NCBI RefSeq assembly: GCF_025947185.1 | Contig: NZ_CP110001.1 | Span: forward strand, 1,550,001 to 1,614,000 | Direction of reading: 5' to 3' | Length of the DNA stretch: 64,000 nucleotides | Source: Flavobacterium sp. N2038 | GTDB lineage: Bacteria > Bacteroidota > Bacteroidia > Flavobacteriales > Flavobacteriaceae | Shown here: positions 1-7,588 of the stretch, piece by piece | Layout of the letters: each line of letters opens with the position of its first letter | Numbering within the stretch: the first letter of the stretch is position 1 | Notes under the pieces: generated by a model | The model's database searches: none | The model's input: the letters and a program-made list of their open reading frames with translations, nothing else | What the model was told of the DNA's origin: nothing | Position numbers and translations under genes: made by a program

Positions 1-570
1 CATTATTTAGCCGGAGCAATTGAAGCTGAAGCTGATGCAATCTGTGATGCTGATGGAAATGTGTACATCATAGGAATTATGGAGCATATCGAACCTTGCG
101 GAGTTCACTCTGGAGATAGTAATGCAACATTGCCTCCTTTTAACTTAGGAGAATTCGTGATGCAACAAATAAAAGACCATACTCATAAAATTGCAAGAGC
201 ACTTAAAACAGTTGGTTTAATCAACATTCAATTTGCAATAAAAGATGATACAGTTTATATTATCGAAGCAAACCCAAGAGCTTCAAGAACGGTTCCGTTT
301 ATTGCAAAAGCTTATGGAGAACCTTATGTAAACTATGCAACAAAAGTAATGTTAGGGCACAGTAAAGTAACAGACTTTGATTTTAATCCGCAATTAAAAG
401 GATATGCGATCAAACAACCGGTTTTCTCTTTCAGTAAATTCCATAATGTAAACAAAGCGTTAGGACCAGAAATGAAATCAACAGGAGAAAGTATCTTGTT
501 TATTGATGACCTAAAAGATGATCAATTCTACGAATTGTACTCTAGAAGAAAAATGTATTTGAGTAAATAA
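1..570 (+). CDS. carB: Carbamoyl-phosphate synthase large subunit, C-terminal part (5' end outside window)
   Basis: The frame is open from base 1, so this is the 3' end of a longer gene. The protein is the end of the second ATP-grasp module of CarB: IMEHIEPCGVHSGDS and EANPRASRTVPF are hallmark blocks, and GPEMKSTGES follows. CarB makes carbamoyl phosphate from bicarbonate, ATP and glutamine-derived ammonia for pyrimidine and arginine synthesis in the cytoplasm. The protein stops about 30 residues after GPEMKSTGE, so the C-terminal MGS-like allosteric domain of the E. coli enzyme is absent. From memory this shorter form is normal in flavobacteria. The last 24 codons and the terminator are repeated at 1389-1524. 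Confidence 0.97.
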   Translation, partial: HYLAGAIEAEADAICDADGNVYIIGIMEHIEPCGVHSGDSNATLPPFNLGEFVMQQIKDHTHKIARALKTVGLINIQFAIKDDTVYIIEANPRASRTVPFIAKAYGEPYVNYATKVMLGHSKVTDFDFNPQLKGYAIKQPVFSFSKFHNVNKALGPEMKSTGESILFIDDLKDDQFYELYSRRKMYLSK

Positions 571-630
571 TCTCAGATTCTATTATAAAAGAAAAGCTCC
601 AATGTAAATTGGAGCTTTTTTTATTAGGGT
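497..630 (+). repeat. Direct repeat copy 1: carB 3' end plus terminator
   Basis: This segment matches 1389-1524 at a constant offset of 892 bases, with only a few substitutions (for example GATG/GACG and TATTATAA/TATTCTAA) until a 1-base slip after the terminator. It holds the last 24 codons of carB, the stop and the hairpin terminator. Copy 1 is in frame with carB and functional. The two copies enclose the zeta-like module. Confidence 0.9.
592..622. terminator. Bidirectional terminator between carB and the zeta-like operon
   Basis: AAAAGCTCCAA (592-602) pairs with TTGGAGCTTTT (609-619) around a 6-base loop, and T-runs lie on both sides. It ends carB on the plus strand and could end the convergent zeta-like operon on the minus strand. 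Confidence 0.85.
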
Positions 631-770
631 TTGATCCTGACTATTTTGTTATCTTTAAGTATAACTAGTTCACTGTTTGATTTCTTTTTAAATTCAATTA
701 ATTTTTCATAAACTTTACCCATCCCGTCAACAATTTTTTGTTGATTTAAGGATCTTTTATATTCTTTCAT
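624..770 (-). CDS. 48-aa hypothetical protein, downstream partner of zeta-like kinase
   Basis: The open frame has ATG at 770-768 and TAA at 626-624. It encodes a lysine-rich 48-residue protein beginning MKEYKRSLNQQKIVDGMG and ending KDNKIVRIKP. Its start overlaps the end of the zeta-like gene by 14 bases, which suggests translational coupling. I do not recognise the family. Small proteins next to zeta-like kinases are often antitoxins, but in the classical epsilon-zeta pair the antitoxin comes first, so the order here differs. That it is a real gene is supported by the overlap, the common strand and the terminator just after it. Confidence 0.6.
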   Translation of the reverse strand: MKEYKRSLNQQKIVDGMGKVYEKLIEFKKKSNSELVILKDNKIVRIKP

Positions 771-1341
771 TCCAATATCTTTTTAAATTATAGAATTTAA
801 TTTCACTTAAAATTTTGATTTCAGTTTCAAAAGATTTTTCAGCTATTAATTCGGGTATTCCGAATGAATTGTCAAAAATAAGCACTTCATCTACAATTTC
901 AAGATAAATTTCGAAAAGGTTTTTAATTCCGTTTAGGTATCTGCGCTTTATAGTTTCTGTTTCGATGTTGTGACCTCCCTCTTTTACTCTCGTTTTAACT
1001 CTTTCAATTGCTAAATCAACCGTTTCAAGCCAAAAAAATAAAAGAGTGACGTTGTATTTTTCTTTTTTTGCCTGAATAATTTTTGATTTGTAACTTTTAG
1101 TTGCCAATGTAGTTTCAAAAGCAAAGGTCCGATTTCCATCTAAAAGTTCATGGATTCGATTTAGCATTATTCTTCCAGCTTCAAAAGATACTTTTTCAGG
1201 TTGAAAAGGAGATAGTCCTTTTGCAATTTCATCAGCATTTACAAACTCTTTACAATTTAAAATTTCTGGTAAAATAGTAAAGGAAGCAGTTGTTTTTCCT
1301 GCTCCATTACAACCTGAAATAATATAAAGATTTTTACTCAT
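757..1341 (-). CDS. Zeta-toxin-like P-loop kinase (COG4185-type predicted ATPase)
   Basis: This 194-aa protein has a Walker A motif GCNGAGKTT at residues 10-18, then NADEIAKG, FETTLA and an RVKTRV...GGHN...RRY block. That is the layout of zeta-toxin/UDP-GlcNAc-kinase-like proteins of the chromosomal COG4185 group. Zeta toxins phosphorylate UDP-N-acetylglucosamine and poison wall synthesis; many chromosomal relatives have unproven substrates, so toxicity is inference. The gene runs against carB and overlaps a 48-aa gene downstream. The whole module lies between two copies of the carB 3' end, which points to acquisition by insertion. Confidence 0.8.
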   Translation of the reverse strand: MSKNLYIISGCNGAGKTTASFTILPEILNCKEFVNADEIAKGLSPFQPEKVSFEAGRIMLNRIHELLDGNRTFAFETTLATKSYKSKIIQAKKEKYNVTLLFFWLETVDLAIERVKTRVKEGGHNIETETIKRRYLNGIKNLFEIYLEIVDEVLIFDNSFGIPELIAEKSFETEIKILSEIKFYNLKRYWNERI

Positions 1342-1346
1342 TCTTA

Positions 1347-1354
1347 CAAAGGTA
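1347..1354 (-). promoter_or_regulatory. -7 box (TACCTTTG) of zeta-like operon
   Basis: On the minus strand TACCTTTG matches the Bacteroidetes TAnnTTTG element and ends only 5 bases before the ATG at 1341. Transcription from it would give a leaderless or almost leaderless mRNA. No clear TTG is seen at the -33 position. Confidence 0.5.
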
Positions 1355-1388
1355 AAAAATAGCGGTCATAATTATTGTTTTTTTAGTA

Positions 1389-1524
1389 TGTTTATTGATG
1401 ACCTAAAAGACGATCAATTCTACGAATTGTACTCTAGAAGAAAAATGTATTTGAGTAAATAATCTCAGATTCTATTCTAAAAGAAAAGCTCCAATGTAAA
1501 TTGGAGCTTTTCTTTATTTAGGGT
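1389..1524 (+). repeat. Direct repeat copy 2: detached carB 3' end plus terminator
   Basis: This is the second copy of 497-630. It starts inside the codon series for FIDDLKDDQFYELYSRRK and includes the carB stop and hairpin, but has no start codon or upstream carB sequence. It is therefore a coding remnant, not a gene. Its hairpin now ends the minus-strand lipoprotein gene at 1534-2079. Confidence 0.9.
1484..1511. terminator. Second copy of the carB-type terminator
   Basis: The same AAAAGCTCCAA/TTGGAGCTTTT stem as at 592-619. It lies 23 bases past the stop of the minus-strand lipoprotein gene and is oriented usefully for it. Confidence 0.8.
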
Positions 1525-1533
1525 TATAATTTT

Positions 1534-2079
1534 TTAGTTTGAAACATCATATCTATAACTGAAAGTACCATCAGTTACTTTTGTTGTAATAGGGTTTGAT
1601 GTGCTAACAGGTTTTGAATAATCTTCAACACAATTAAACGAGAATGTTCCTTTTACAGTTTTAGCATTTGTGTCAACTGCTGTTATTATCACATTACCTT
1701 CAACCGGATATTGAATATTGGTTCCTTTGCTGTTGTATGATATTTCTACCTGAGTTTTAGAAGCATCAAAAGAAGCTACTGTAATTGGGTATGTACCAAC
1801 TTTAAGATCACTTCTTTTAATTAAAATTCTAATTTCATCGATTAAAGTTTTTCTTCCCTGTAATTGGATATATTCTTTTTGTGGATAATAATCAAATAGG
1901 GGTTTAGTTGTGTAATCTGAAGCAAATGGATTATTCATTTCCCAAAGAGTTCCGTCAATTTTAGCAGTCATGGCAAATTTTGATGTAGAATCGGGTTTCT
2001 CTGTAGTATTGTCATCGTTACTAGAACAGCTGCTTAAAGCAAGAATTAAAAAAAGAAACAGGATTTTTGATGTTTTCAT
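1534..2079 (-). CDS. Small secreted lipoprotein, DUF6252-like
   Basis: The 181-aa protein begins with a lipoprotein signal peptide whose lipobox ends at Cys18 (ALSSC), followed by an acidic Asp/Asn tether. The body starts FAMTAKIDGTLWEM, a pattern typical of Bacteroidetes lipoproteins annotated as DUF6252, and is rich in beta-strand-forming residues. Function is unknown. The start is the ATG directly before the signal peptide. It is monocistronic: a terminator lies downstream at 1484-1511, and the yiaA-like gene upstream has its own terminator. Confidence 0.75.
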   Translation of the reverse strand: MKTSKILFLFLILALSSCSSNDDNTTEKPDSTSKFAMTAKIDGTLWEMNNPFASDYTTKPLFDYYPQKEYIQLQGRKTLIDEIRILIKRSDLKVGTYPITVASFDASKTQVEISYNSKGTNIQYPVEGNVIITAVDTNAKTVKGTFSFNCVEDYSKPVSTSNPITTKVTDGTFSYRYDVSN

Positions 2080-2164
2080 TAGGTTGATTTATGGATTAAA
2101 ATCCAAAAGTAGATAAATGATTGTAATATATTTTACGTTAAAACGTAATGTGGTAAAAAAAAAA

Positions 2165-2188
2165 GAAGCTCTAATTTCTTGGAGCTTC
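2165..2188 (-). terminator. Terminator after yiaA-like gene
   Basis: GAAGCTC (2165-2171) pairs with GAGCTTC (2182-2188), with an A-run on the plus strand before it, which reads as a T-run for minus-strand transcription. Confidence 0.75.
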
Positions 2189-2214
2189 TTTTCGTTTTAA
2201 AGTATTTCTAAATT

Positions 2215-2613
2215 CTATTCGTTTTGGCTAAAGTTCATATTGTCTCTGGTATTTTTTTGTACCGAAATTGCGCCAAACAGTGCCAGTAAAAAAGCAAATG
2301 CATAGAAACCTTTTTCGCTTGGCAGAATAGTTGCATTCCATAATCCAACGACCAAAAGAACGATTGATAACAATGTTCCGAACCAGCAGATTCCGTAATA
2401 AATATCAGTTACCGGAAGTTTTTCAAGTCGGTCTCTGACACTTTTTTGCAATGAAACAACAGCAAAAAGGCCAAACATTAAAACGGTAAAATAATATCCT
2501 TTTTCGTTTAGTAGCATTTCGGCTCTTGCAAGTCCTACTATAAATCCAACTGTTCCCGCTCCAAGCGCTACCCACGATGCCGCGATAAAGGCATTTGATG
2601 TTTTTTGTATCAT
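2215..2613 (-). CDS. yiaA: YiaA/YiaB-family inner membrane protein
   Basis: The 132-aa protein has two similar halves, each with two membrane segments (about residues 8-30 and 40-55, then 75-92 and 102-115). Each half carries a repeated EKGYY/EKGFY and SLQKS-RD/SVQKN-RD pattern. This internal duplication is the YiaA/YiaB two-helix domain. The E. coli relatives are inner membrane proteins of unknown role. It stands alone, with a terminator behind it. Confidence 0.8.
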   Translation of the reverse strand: MIQKTSNAFIAASWVALGAGTVGFIVGLARAEMLLNEKGYYFTVLMFGLFAVVSLQKSVRDRLEKLPVTDIYYGICWFGTLLSIVLLVVGLWNATILPSEKGFYAFAFLLALFGAISVQKNTRDNMNFSQNE

Positions 2614-2770
2614 GTTAATTCTGGTTAATTAGGTTTTGAAATTTTTATGTTTTGATGAATCAAAAATCTCAAGGGTAAATGTAATTAAAATTCGTTTGAA
2701 ATCTAACTTTATTTATTAAGATAAATAGTGCAATTTGTTTAGTTTTTTATTTTAATATTAGTGTAAAAAA

Positions 2771-2795
2771 AAAGAGCTTCAAAATGAAACTCTTT
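2771..2795 (-). terminator. Terminator after DUF4252 operon
   Basis: AAAGAG-TTCA pairs with TGAA-CTCTTT, flanked by A-runs and T-runs. It lies 25 bases past the stop of the gene at 2820-3356. Confidence 0.75.
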
Positions 2796-2819
2796 TTTTT
2801 CTAAAGTAAGATTGTATTG

Positions 2820-3356
2820 TTATTTAAGTAATTGCTGTAAAGGTTTTAGCTGTTCCATATCAATTTTTGATTTTTGTAAAACCGACATAATTGTCATAAT
2901 GTTGTTTGGGTTCATGTTTTTTCCCAGCACACGTACAACTGCAAAACCATTCTCTTTTCTGTTGGCAAAAATGACAAACTCTTCTATGTTTTCGTCAGAG
3001 CCAACATAACTTATTGATGCACCGTCTTTTCCTGATCCAACTTTCATTAATTGCTGATATTTTGGATCTTTTAAAATTGCATTTACTTTTGTGCGTTCTG
3101 CTGCAAATTCGGCTTGGTTTTTATCGTTTGCTTTAAAAGCTAAAATATTCATTTTGTCAAACGATTTTAACGCTTCATTTTGCTCTGCTGTTAGATTTGC
3201 TTTGTCTAAGTTTAAAATATTAGAGGAAACATCAAGAGCAATAAAGTCTTTCTTCTCTGTATGTTCAACAAAATATTTTTGCAGAGAAGGTTCAGAATTA
3301 CAACTTACTAAGCTAAGTAATGCTATAAGGGCTAAGGTAAAAACGGATGGTTTCAT
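2820..3356 (-). CDS. DUF4252 lipoprotein
   Basis: The 178-aa protein has a lipoprotein signal (lipobox to Cys19, SLVSC). Its body resembles DUF4252 proteins of Bacteroidetes, with a block on holding MKVGSGKDGASISY and a C-terminal KPLQQLL segment. Function is unknown. It is the last gene of the ECF sigma operon that starts at 4867 and lies 12 bases after a second DUF4252 gene. It is probably anchored in the periplasm or outer membrane. Confidence 0.8.
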   Translation of the reverse strand: MKPSVFTLALIALLSLVSCNSEPSLQKYFVEHTEKKDFIALDVSSNILNLDKANLTAEQNEALKSFDKMNILAFKANDKNQAEFAAERTKVNAILKDPKYQQLMKVGSGKDGASISYVGSDENIEEFVIFANRKENGFAVVRVLGKNMNPNNIMTIMSVLQKSKIDMEQLKPLQQLLK

Positions 3357-3368
3357 AAGTTATTAGAT

Positions 3369-3896
3369 TTATTTTTTTCCTTTAGAAGCCTTTTTTAAAT
3401 CTGAGCCACCAGGAAGTTGCATTTTGTCTGTCAATACTGAGATTTCGTTTAGATCAAAATTACCTGTTAAAGATAATAAAACCGTTTCGTCGTTTTTTGC
3501 ACCGTCAACAAACATTAGCAATTCTTTAATCTGCGTATCGCTTGCTCCGGATTTAACCATTATTCGAACATTTTTACCGCTATCGTTTACTCTCATTAAC
3601 TCTTCTAAACCTGCAGTTTTAATGTATTTATCTGCAGAAGCTTTCATATCAGCTTCGATTTTAGGGTTTTTGGTCGTAAAAACTTTTAAGTAATCCAGTT
3701 TTTTAATCAGATTGATGTATTGTTGTGTTTCTTTATCAGAAGCATCAACTTTTACTTTGCTCATCAAATCAAACATTTTTTTGTTTACAATTACTGAGGT
3801 TACATCGTCCTGACCGTCAAATTTGTCAAAGGCGCCTTGTGCATAGAATGTATGAGTGAAAAAGGCGAAAACTAGTGTTATGATGAAATTTTTCAT
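3369..3896 (-). CDS. DUF4252 secreted protein
   Basis: The 175-aa protein has a cleavable signal peptide ending in FYAQ. Its body has the same order of elements as the next gene (DKLMSKVKVD, YLKVFTTKNPKIEADM, MRVNDSGKNVRIMVKSG), so the two are likely paralogous DUF4252 domains. A basic tail (KKASKGKK) ends it. It is not a lipoprotein, unlike its neighbour. It lies 16 bases after the anti-sigma-like gene, in one operon. Function is unknown. Confidence 0.8.
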   Translation of the reverse strand: MKNFIITLVFAFFTHTFYAQGAFDKFDGQDDVTSVIVNKKMFDLMSKVKVDASDKETQQYINLIKKLDYLKVFTTKNPKIEADMKASADKYIKTAGLEELMRVNDSGKNVRIMVKSGASDTQIKELLMFVDGAKNDETVLLSLTGNFDLNEISVLTDKMQLPGGSDLKKASKGKK

Positions 3897-3912
3897 TTTG
3901 TTTTGAATTTAA

Positions 3913-4371
3913 TTACTGTTTAAAGATTTTGTTTTTTGATTGTTCATATTCGTTAATGTATTGTACACTTTCAATACCTACATTAACATTGTTTGATAAT
4001 AATGCCAAAGCTTTTTGCGTTGCTTTTAAAGCTTCTTCAGGATTATCATAGGTTCCTAATTCTGATTGCGCTACAGCCGGAGCTGCATTTTTTTCGCTCA
4101 TAAAGAAGTAAGTTCCAATTCCTAGTAAAACAACAACTGAAGCTGCAATTGACAACCACGCCACATTTCGTTTCTTAGATTGTAGTGGAATCTCCTGCGT
4201 TGATTTTTGTTGTTTTACCTGAGAGAAGTAACCAAACATAGGTTGATATTGCTCTAAATGCTGCGCAACATTTGGAGAAGAAAAGTATTCTTTAAGTTCT
4301 TTTTCTTCAGCAATAGTAGTTTCTCCCTGAAAGTATTTTTCTAATATATTTTCTATTTTATCTAATTCCAT
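3913..4371 (-). CDS. Single-pass membrane protein, probable anti-sigma factor
   Basis: The 152-aa protein has a cytoplasmic N-terminal part (1-70), starting MELDKIENILEKYFQGETTIAEEK, one membrane helix at about 70-92 and a periplasmic tail. The N-terminus resembles the helical start of Bacteroidetes anti-sigma proteins. It overlaps the end of the ECF sigma gene by 14 bases, the usual arrangement for a sigma/anti-sigma pair. Anti-sigma function is inferred from topology and position. No zinc-binding HxxxCxxC motif is seen. Confidence 0.7.
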   Translation of the reverse strand: MELDKIENILEKYFQGETTIAEEKELKEYFSSPNVAQHLEQYQPMFGYFSQVKQQKSTQEIPLQSKKRNVAWLSIAASVVVLLGIGTYFFMSEKNAAPAVAQSELGTYDNPEEALKATQKALALLSNNVNVGIESVQYINEYEQSKNKIFKQ

Positions 4372-4867
4372 AACTGTGTGTATTAACCATTGATTCTCGT
4401 ATTTTTTTTCTCGCTCTCGAAAGTGCTACTCTTATAGCTGTTTCATTCATGTTGACAATTTTTGCAATTTCTTCAAATTCATATTGTTCTACATCGCGAA
4501 GCTGAATTAATATTTGGAGCTGTTCCGGCAGCTGATTTATAATTTTTTCTACCCATTCTAAACTGTTTGAATCTTCCAGTTTTTTATCCAATTGAGGTTC
4601 GCGGTCTGTAAAATTGTTGTGTACTATTTTAAGATTGCCTGCCCGTTTAGATTTTAGCTGATCCAGACAATAATTCTTGGTCATTGTCATGGCAACTGCT
4701 TCAATATTATTATAGGTGTCTAAGTTGTCTTTTTTATTCCATAGTTTTACCATTACTTCCTGAGTTGCATCTTCTGCCTCTTCAGTACTTGTGAGCAATC
4801 GTTTTGCCAGACGAAAAACTTTGTCTTTAAAAGGATTAATCAATTCTATAAACACATTCTGATTCAT
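4358..4867 (-). CDS. ECF RNA polymerase sigma factor
   Basis: The 169-aa protein has a sigma-70 region 2 (FRLAKRLLTSTEEAEDATQEVMVKLW, residues about 17-45) and region 4 (LPEQLQILIQLRDVEQYEFEEIAKI...AIRVALSRARKKIRE, about 114-160), the two-domain form of ECF sigma factors. It directs RNA polymerase to a small regulon, probably including its own operon with the anti-sigma-like gene and the two DUF4252 genes. The signal it answers is not visible. Confidence 0.92.
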   Translation of the reverse strand: MNQNVFIELINPFKDKVFRLAKRLLTSTEEAEDATQEVMVKLWNKKDNLDTYNNIEAVAMTMTKNYCLDQLKSKRAGNLKIVHNNFTDREPQLDKKLEDSNSLEWVEKIINQLPEQLQILIQLRDVEQYEFEEIAKIVNMNETAIRVALSRARKKIRESMVNTHSYGIR

Positions 4868-5028
4868 AAAACTTGGTGGTTATTCGTTAGCTTATATAGT
4901 CAAGACGAGGCACTATTATTTTTGTTACAACAGGTTTTGATTTTTTTTCCTGAAAAAATGCAATAAACTTTATTATGTTAAAACTAAAGGTAGTATTTTT
5001 ACGTTAATACTTTACCAATTGAAGATTT

Positions 5029-6489
5029 ATGAAAACAATATTAAAGAGTTTACTACTAATTTTTGTACTTGCATTTGCTTTGCAGTCCTGCGAAGACGAG
5101 GATGATGTTAGAGCTCCTGCAACTTTACAAGTAAATGATTTTATCTGGAGAGGATTAAATCAGGTTTATTTGTGGCAGGCCGATGTGCCAAATTTGGCCG
5201 ACGATCGCTTTAGTACAAAAGCAGAATTAAACTCTTATTTGGCCGGATATTCAGATCCTAACGAACTATTTCAGGATTTATTAAATAAACCTATCAGTAA
5301 ATATCCTGCCAGTGCAATTGATCGTTTTAGCTGGATTGTTGATGATTATACTGTTTTAGAACAGGAACTAAACGGAATCACAAAAAATAATGGTGTAGAT
5401 TTTAAGCTTACAAGAGTAGCAGAAGGATCTAATGATGTTGTAGGGTATGTACGTTATATAGTTCCAAATTCTGATGCTTCAACAAAAGCAATCAAAAGAG
5501 GAGATTTATTTACTAGTGTAAATGGTACAAAACTTACGGTTTCTAATTATAAGACTTTATTAATTGCTCCGGATAGTTATACTTTAGAATTTGCAGATTA
5601 TAATGGTTCTGCGTTTACTTTGAATGGTAAATCAGTTTCTTTAACTAAAACGACTTTAGAAGAAAATCCTATTTTAATCAATAAAGTAATTCCTTCAGGA
5701 GGTCATAAAATTGGTTATTTAATGTATAACGGTTTTTATTCAGAATATGATGGTAAGCTAAATCAGGCTTTTGGCGAATTAAAAGCGCAGGGAGCAACGG
5801 ATCTGGTTTTAGATTTAAGATATAATGGAGGAGGATCTGTGCGTTCTTCTACTCGTTTGGCGAGTATGATTACCGGACAGTTTGATGGAAAGATATTTTC
5901 GAAACAACAGTATAATTTAAAGTTGATGGCAACAATGAATTCAGAAGATTTGGAATCTCTGAATCAGAGATTTGTTAGTAATATTGATGGTAACGCTCTA
6001 AATAGCCTGAATTTAACAACGGTTTATATTTTAACTACTTCAAGCACTGCATCTGCAAGTGAATTGATTATAAATGGCTTAAAACCGTATGTAAATGTTA
6101 TTCAGATTGGCGAAACAACTATTGGTAAGAATGTAGGGTCGTTTACAGTTTATGATTCTCCAACTTTGACAAAAGCAAATGTGAATCCAAATCATAAATA
6201 CGCTATGCAACCTTTAGTTTTTAAAATTTCTAATGCTAATGATTTTGGAGATTATAATCAAGGTTTAGCTCCAACCTATCTTCAATATGAAGTTGTTAAT
6301 AATTATGGAGTTTTAGGAGATCCGTTAGAACCATTGCTGAATTTGGCAATTTCTAAGATTACAGGATCCAGTGCTAAAAAGATTCAAAACGACGACGAGT
6401 TTGTTTTACCTTATATAAATGATTCAAAAAAAATCAATGGACAACGTAATGAAATGTATTTAGAGAATATTCCAAAAGGATTTCAATAA
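5029..6489 (+). CDS. S41-family (C-terminal-processing) peptidase lipoprotein
   Basis: The 486-aa protein has a lipoprotein signal with Cys21 and an acidic tether, so it sits at the cell envelope. A PDZ-like region (about 120-205) precedes the S41 protease core (about 220-430). The Ser/Lys dyad can be placed at Ser342 in STASASEL and Lys367 in TTIGKNVGS, 25 residues apart as in E. coli Tsp. RYNGGGSV is also typical. It is a predicted serine protease that trims the C-termini of envelope proteins; its substrate is unknown. It is monocistronic, divergent from the ECF operon, with a strong terminator behind. Confidence 0.9.
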   Translation: MKTILKSLLLIFVLAFALQSCEDEDDVRAPATLQVNDFIWRGLNQVYLWQADVPNLADDRFSTKAELNSYLAGYSDPNELFQDLLNKPISKYPASAIDRFSWIVDDYTVLEQELNGITKNNGVDFKLTRVAEGSNDVVGYVRYIVPNSDASTKAIKRGDLFTSVNGTKLTVSNYKTLLIAPDSYTLEFADYNGSAFTLNGKSVSLTKTTLEENPILINKVIPSGGHKIGYLMYNGFYSEYDGKLNQAFGELKAQGATDLVLDLRYNGGGSVRSSTRLASMITGQFDGKIFSKQQYNLKLMATMNSEDLESLNQRFVSNIDGNALNSLNLTTVYILTTSSTASASELIINGLKPYVNVIQIGETTIGKNVGSFTVYDSPTLTKANVNPNHKYAMQPLVFKISNANDFGDYNQGLAPTYLQYEVVNNYGVLGDPLEPLLNLAISKITGSSAKKIQNDDEFVLPYINDSKKINGQRNEMYLENIPKGFQ

Positions 6490-6506
6490 TGTTAAAATAA
6501 AAAAAA

Positions 6507-6526
6507 GGCTTTCAGAAATGAAAGCC
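6507..6526. terminator. Bidirectional terminator
   Basis: GGCTTTCA (6507-6514) pairs with TGAAAGCC (6519-6526), with an A-run before and a T-run after. It serves the convergent S41 and btuG-like genes. Confidence 0.88.
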
Positions 6527-6555
6527 TTTTTTGTCCAAAAATATAATAACAAATT

Positions 6556-7584
6556 CTAATTATTTGAGTAAAAACCATTTGGCCCTAAACCAACAGTTAA
6601 AGTTTTTAATACTGTTCCGGTAGAAGTATAAACAGTAACAGTTCCGTCTTTAGTAAATGCATTTGCATCTCCCGAGTATATTTTTCCGTCAATTACACCA
6701 AAGCCATAAAAAGTAGACCAGCTGTTGTCTGTAACAGAGAATAATGCTTTATCTGAAAAAGAGGTAGCAGTTAAACCAATTGCATAAACACCAGTTCCCT
6801 GGGTATAATAGATTTTGTCTCCGTCAATATCCATGTTTAAAGCACCTTTTACTGTAGTAGATTCTATAGATGTTGCAGTATCTGTTGCAGTATCTATTTT
6901 AAATAATTTACTTTTAGTATCATTTCCGGCTAATACATAAACGTTCCCATTATTTGCTTCAATAGAGTTAATTCCATTTTCAAGAGTCAGGGTTTTAGTA
7001 ACTGTATTTGTTGCAGGATTAATTACAGTAACTTCGCTTCCGAATCCGTAAGAAGCATTTGTTACATAAAGTTTTCCGTTTGCTGCTACAATTTTTTCAG
7101 CTGTTTTGTTTAAAGGAATTGAAGCTACATAAGCATATGTTTTAGCATCATAAATCGTTACCGCTTTAGAGATTGCATTAGTTACGTACAATTTGTCATT
7201 TAAAACAACACTGTAACGTGGGTTCTCAAGTTTTTCAGTAATTGTACCAAGACTTTTAAAAGTATAACGGTTTACTACTTCTACTTCATTAGAATTGTTT
7301 ACTACAATAAAAGCTTTTTCATTGCTAAAACTTAGAGATTGTGCAACGTCTCCCAAAATAGTTGGAGCGTTTACTACTTTAAAAATATCATTTTGAAAAG
7401 TAGCTAAGTCATTCGAAAGATAAGATACCGAAGCATTTACATCTTTAAAATTTCCTTCATTTAAAATAAGTACTCCGTTGTCATATGCACCCAATGGAAC
7501 ATCATTGTTCTCGTCATCATTGCTACAAGAAGCAAATAGAAAAGCAGATGCTATAATTCCTAAATAAAGATTTTTAAATTTCAT
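6556..7584 (-). CDS. btuG: BtuG-like surface beta-propeller lipoprotein (cobalamin capture)
   Basis: The 342-aa protein has a lipobox ending at Cys20 (FASC) and then a series of beta-propeller blades of YncE/DUF5074 type (repeating KLYVTN, KLYVTNASYG, KIYYTQG). In Bacteroides, BtuG is a surface propeller lipoprotein that binds B12 and docks on BtuB. Here the gene follows btuB by 4 bases, downstream of a cobalamin riboswitch, which strongly supports the same job. It could be called a generic YncE-like protein on sequence alone; the context decides. Confidence 0.8.
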   Translation of the reverse strand: MKFKNLYLGIIASAFLFASCSNDDENNDVPLGAYDNGVLILNEGNFKDVNASVSYLSNDLATFQNDIFKVVNAPTILGDVAQSLSFSNEKAFIVVNNSNEVEVVNRYTFKSLGTITEKLENPRYSVVLNDKLYVTNAISKAVTIYDAKTYAYVASIPLNKTAEKIVAANGKLYVTNASYGFGSEVTVINPATNTVTKTLTLENGINSIEANNGNVYVLAGNDTKSKLFKIDTATDTATSIESTTVKGALNMDIDGDKIYYTQGTGVYAIGLTATSFSDKALFSVTDNSWSTFYGFGVIDGKIYSGDANAFTKDGTVTVYTSTGTVLKTLTVGLGPNGFYSNN

Positions 7585-7588
7585 GTTA

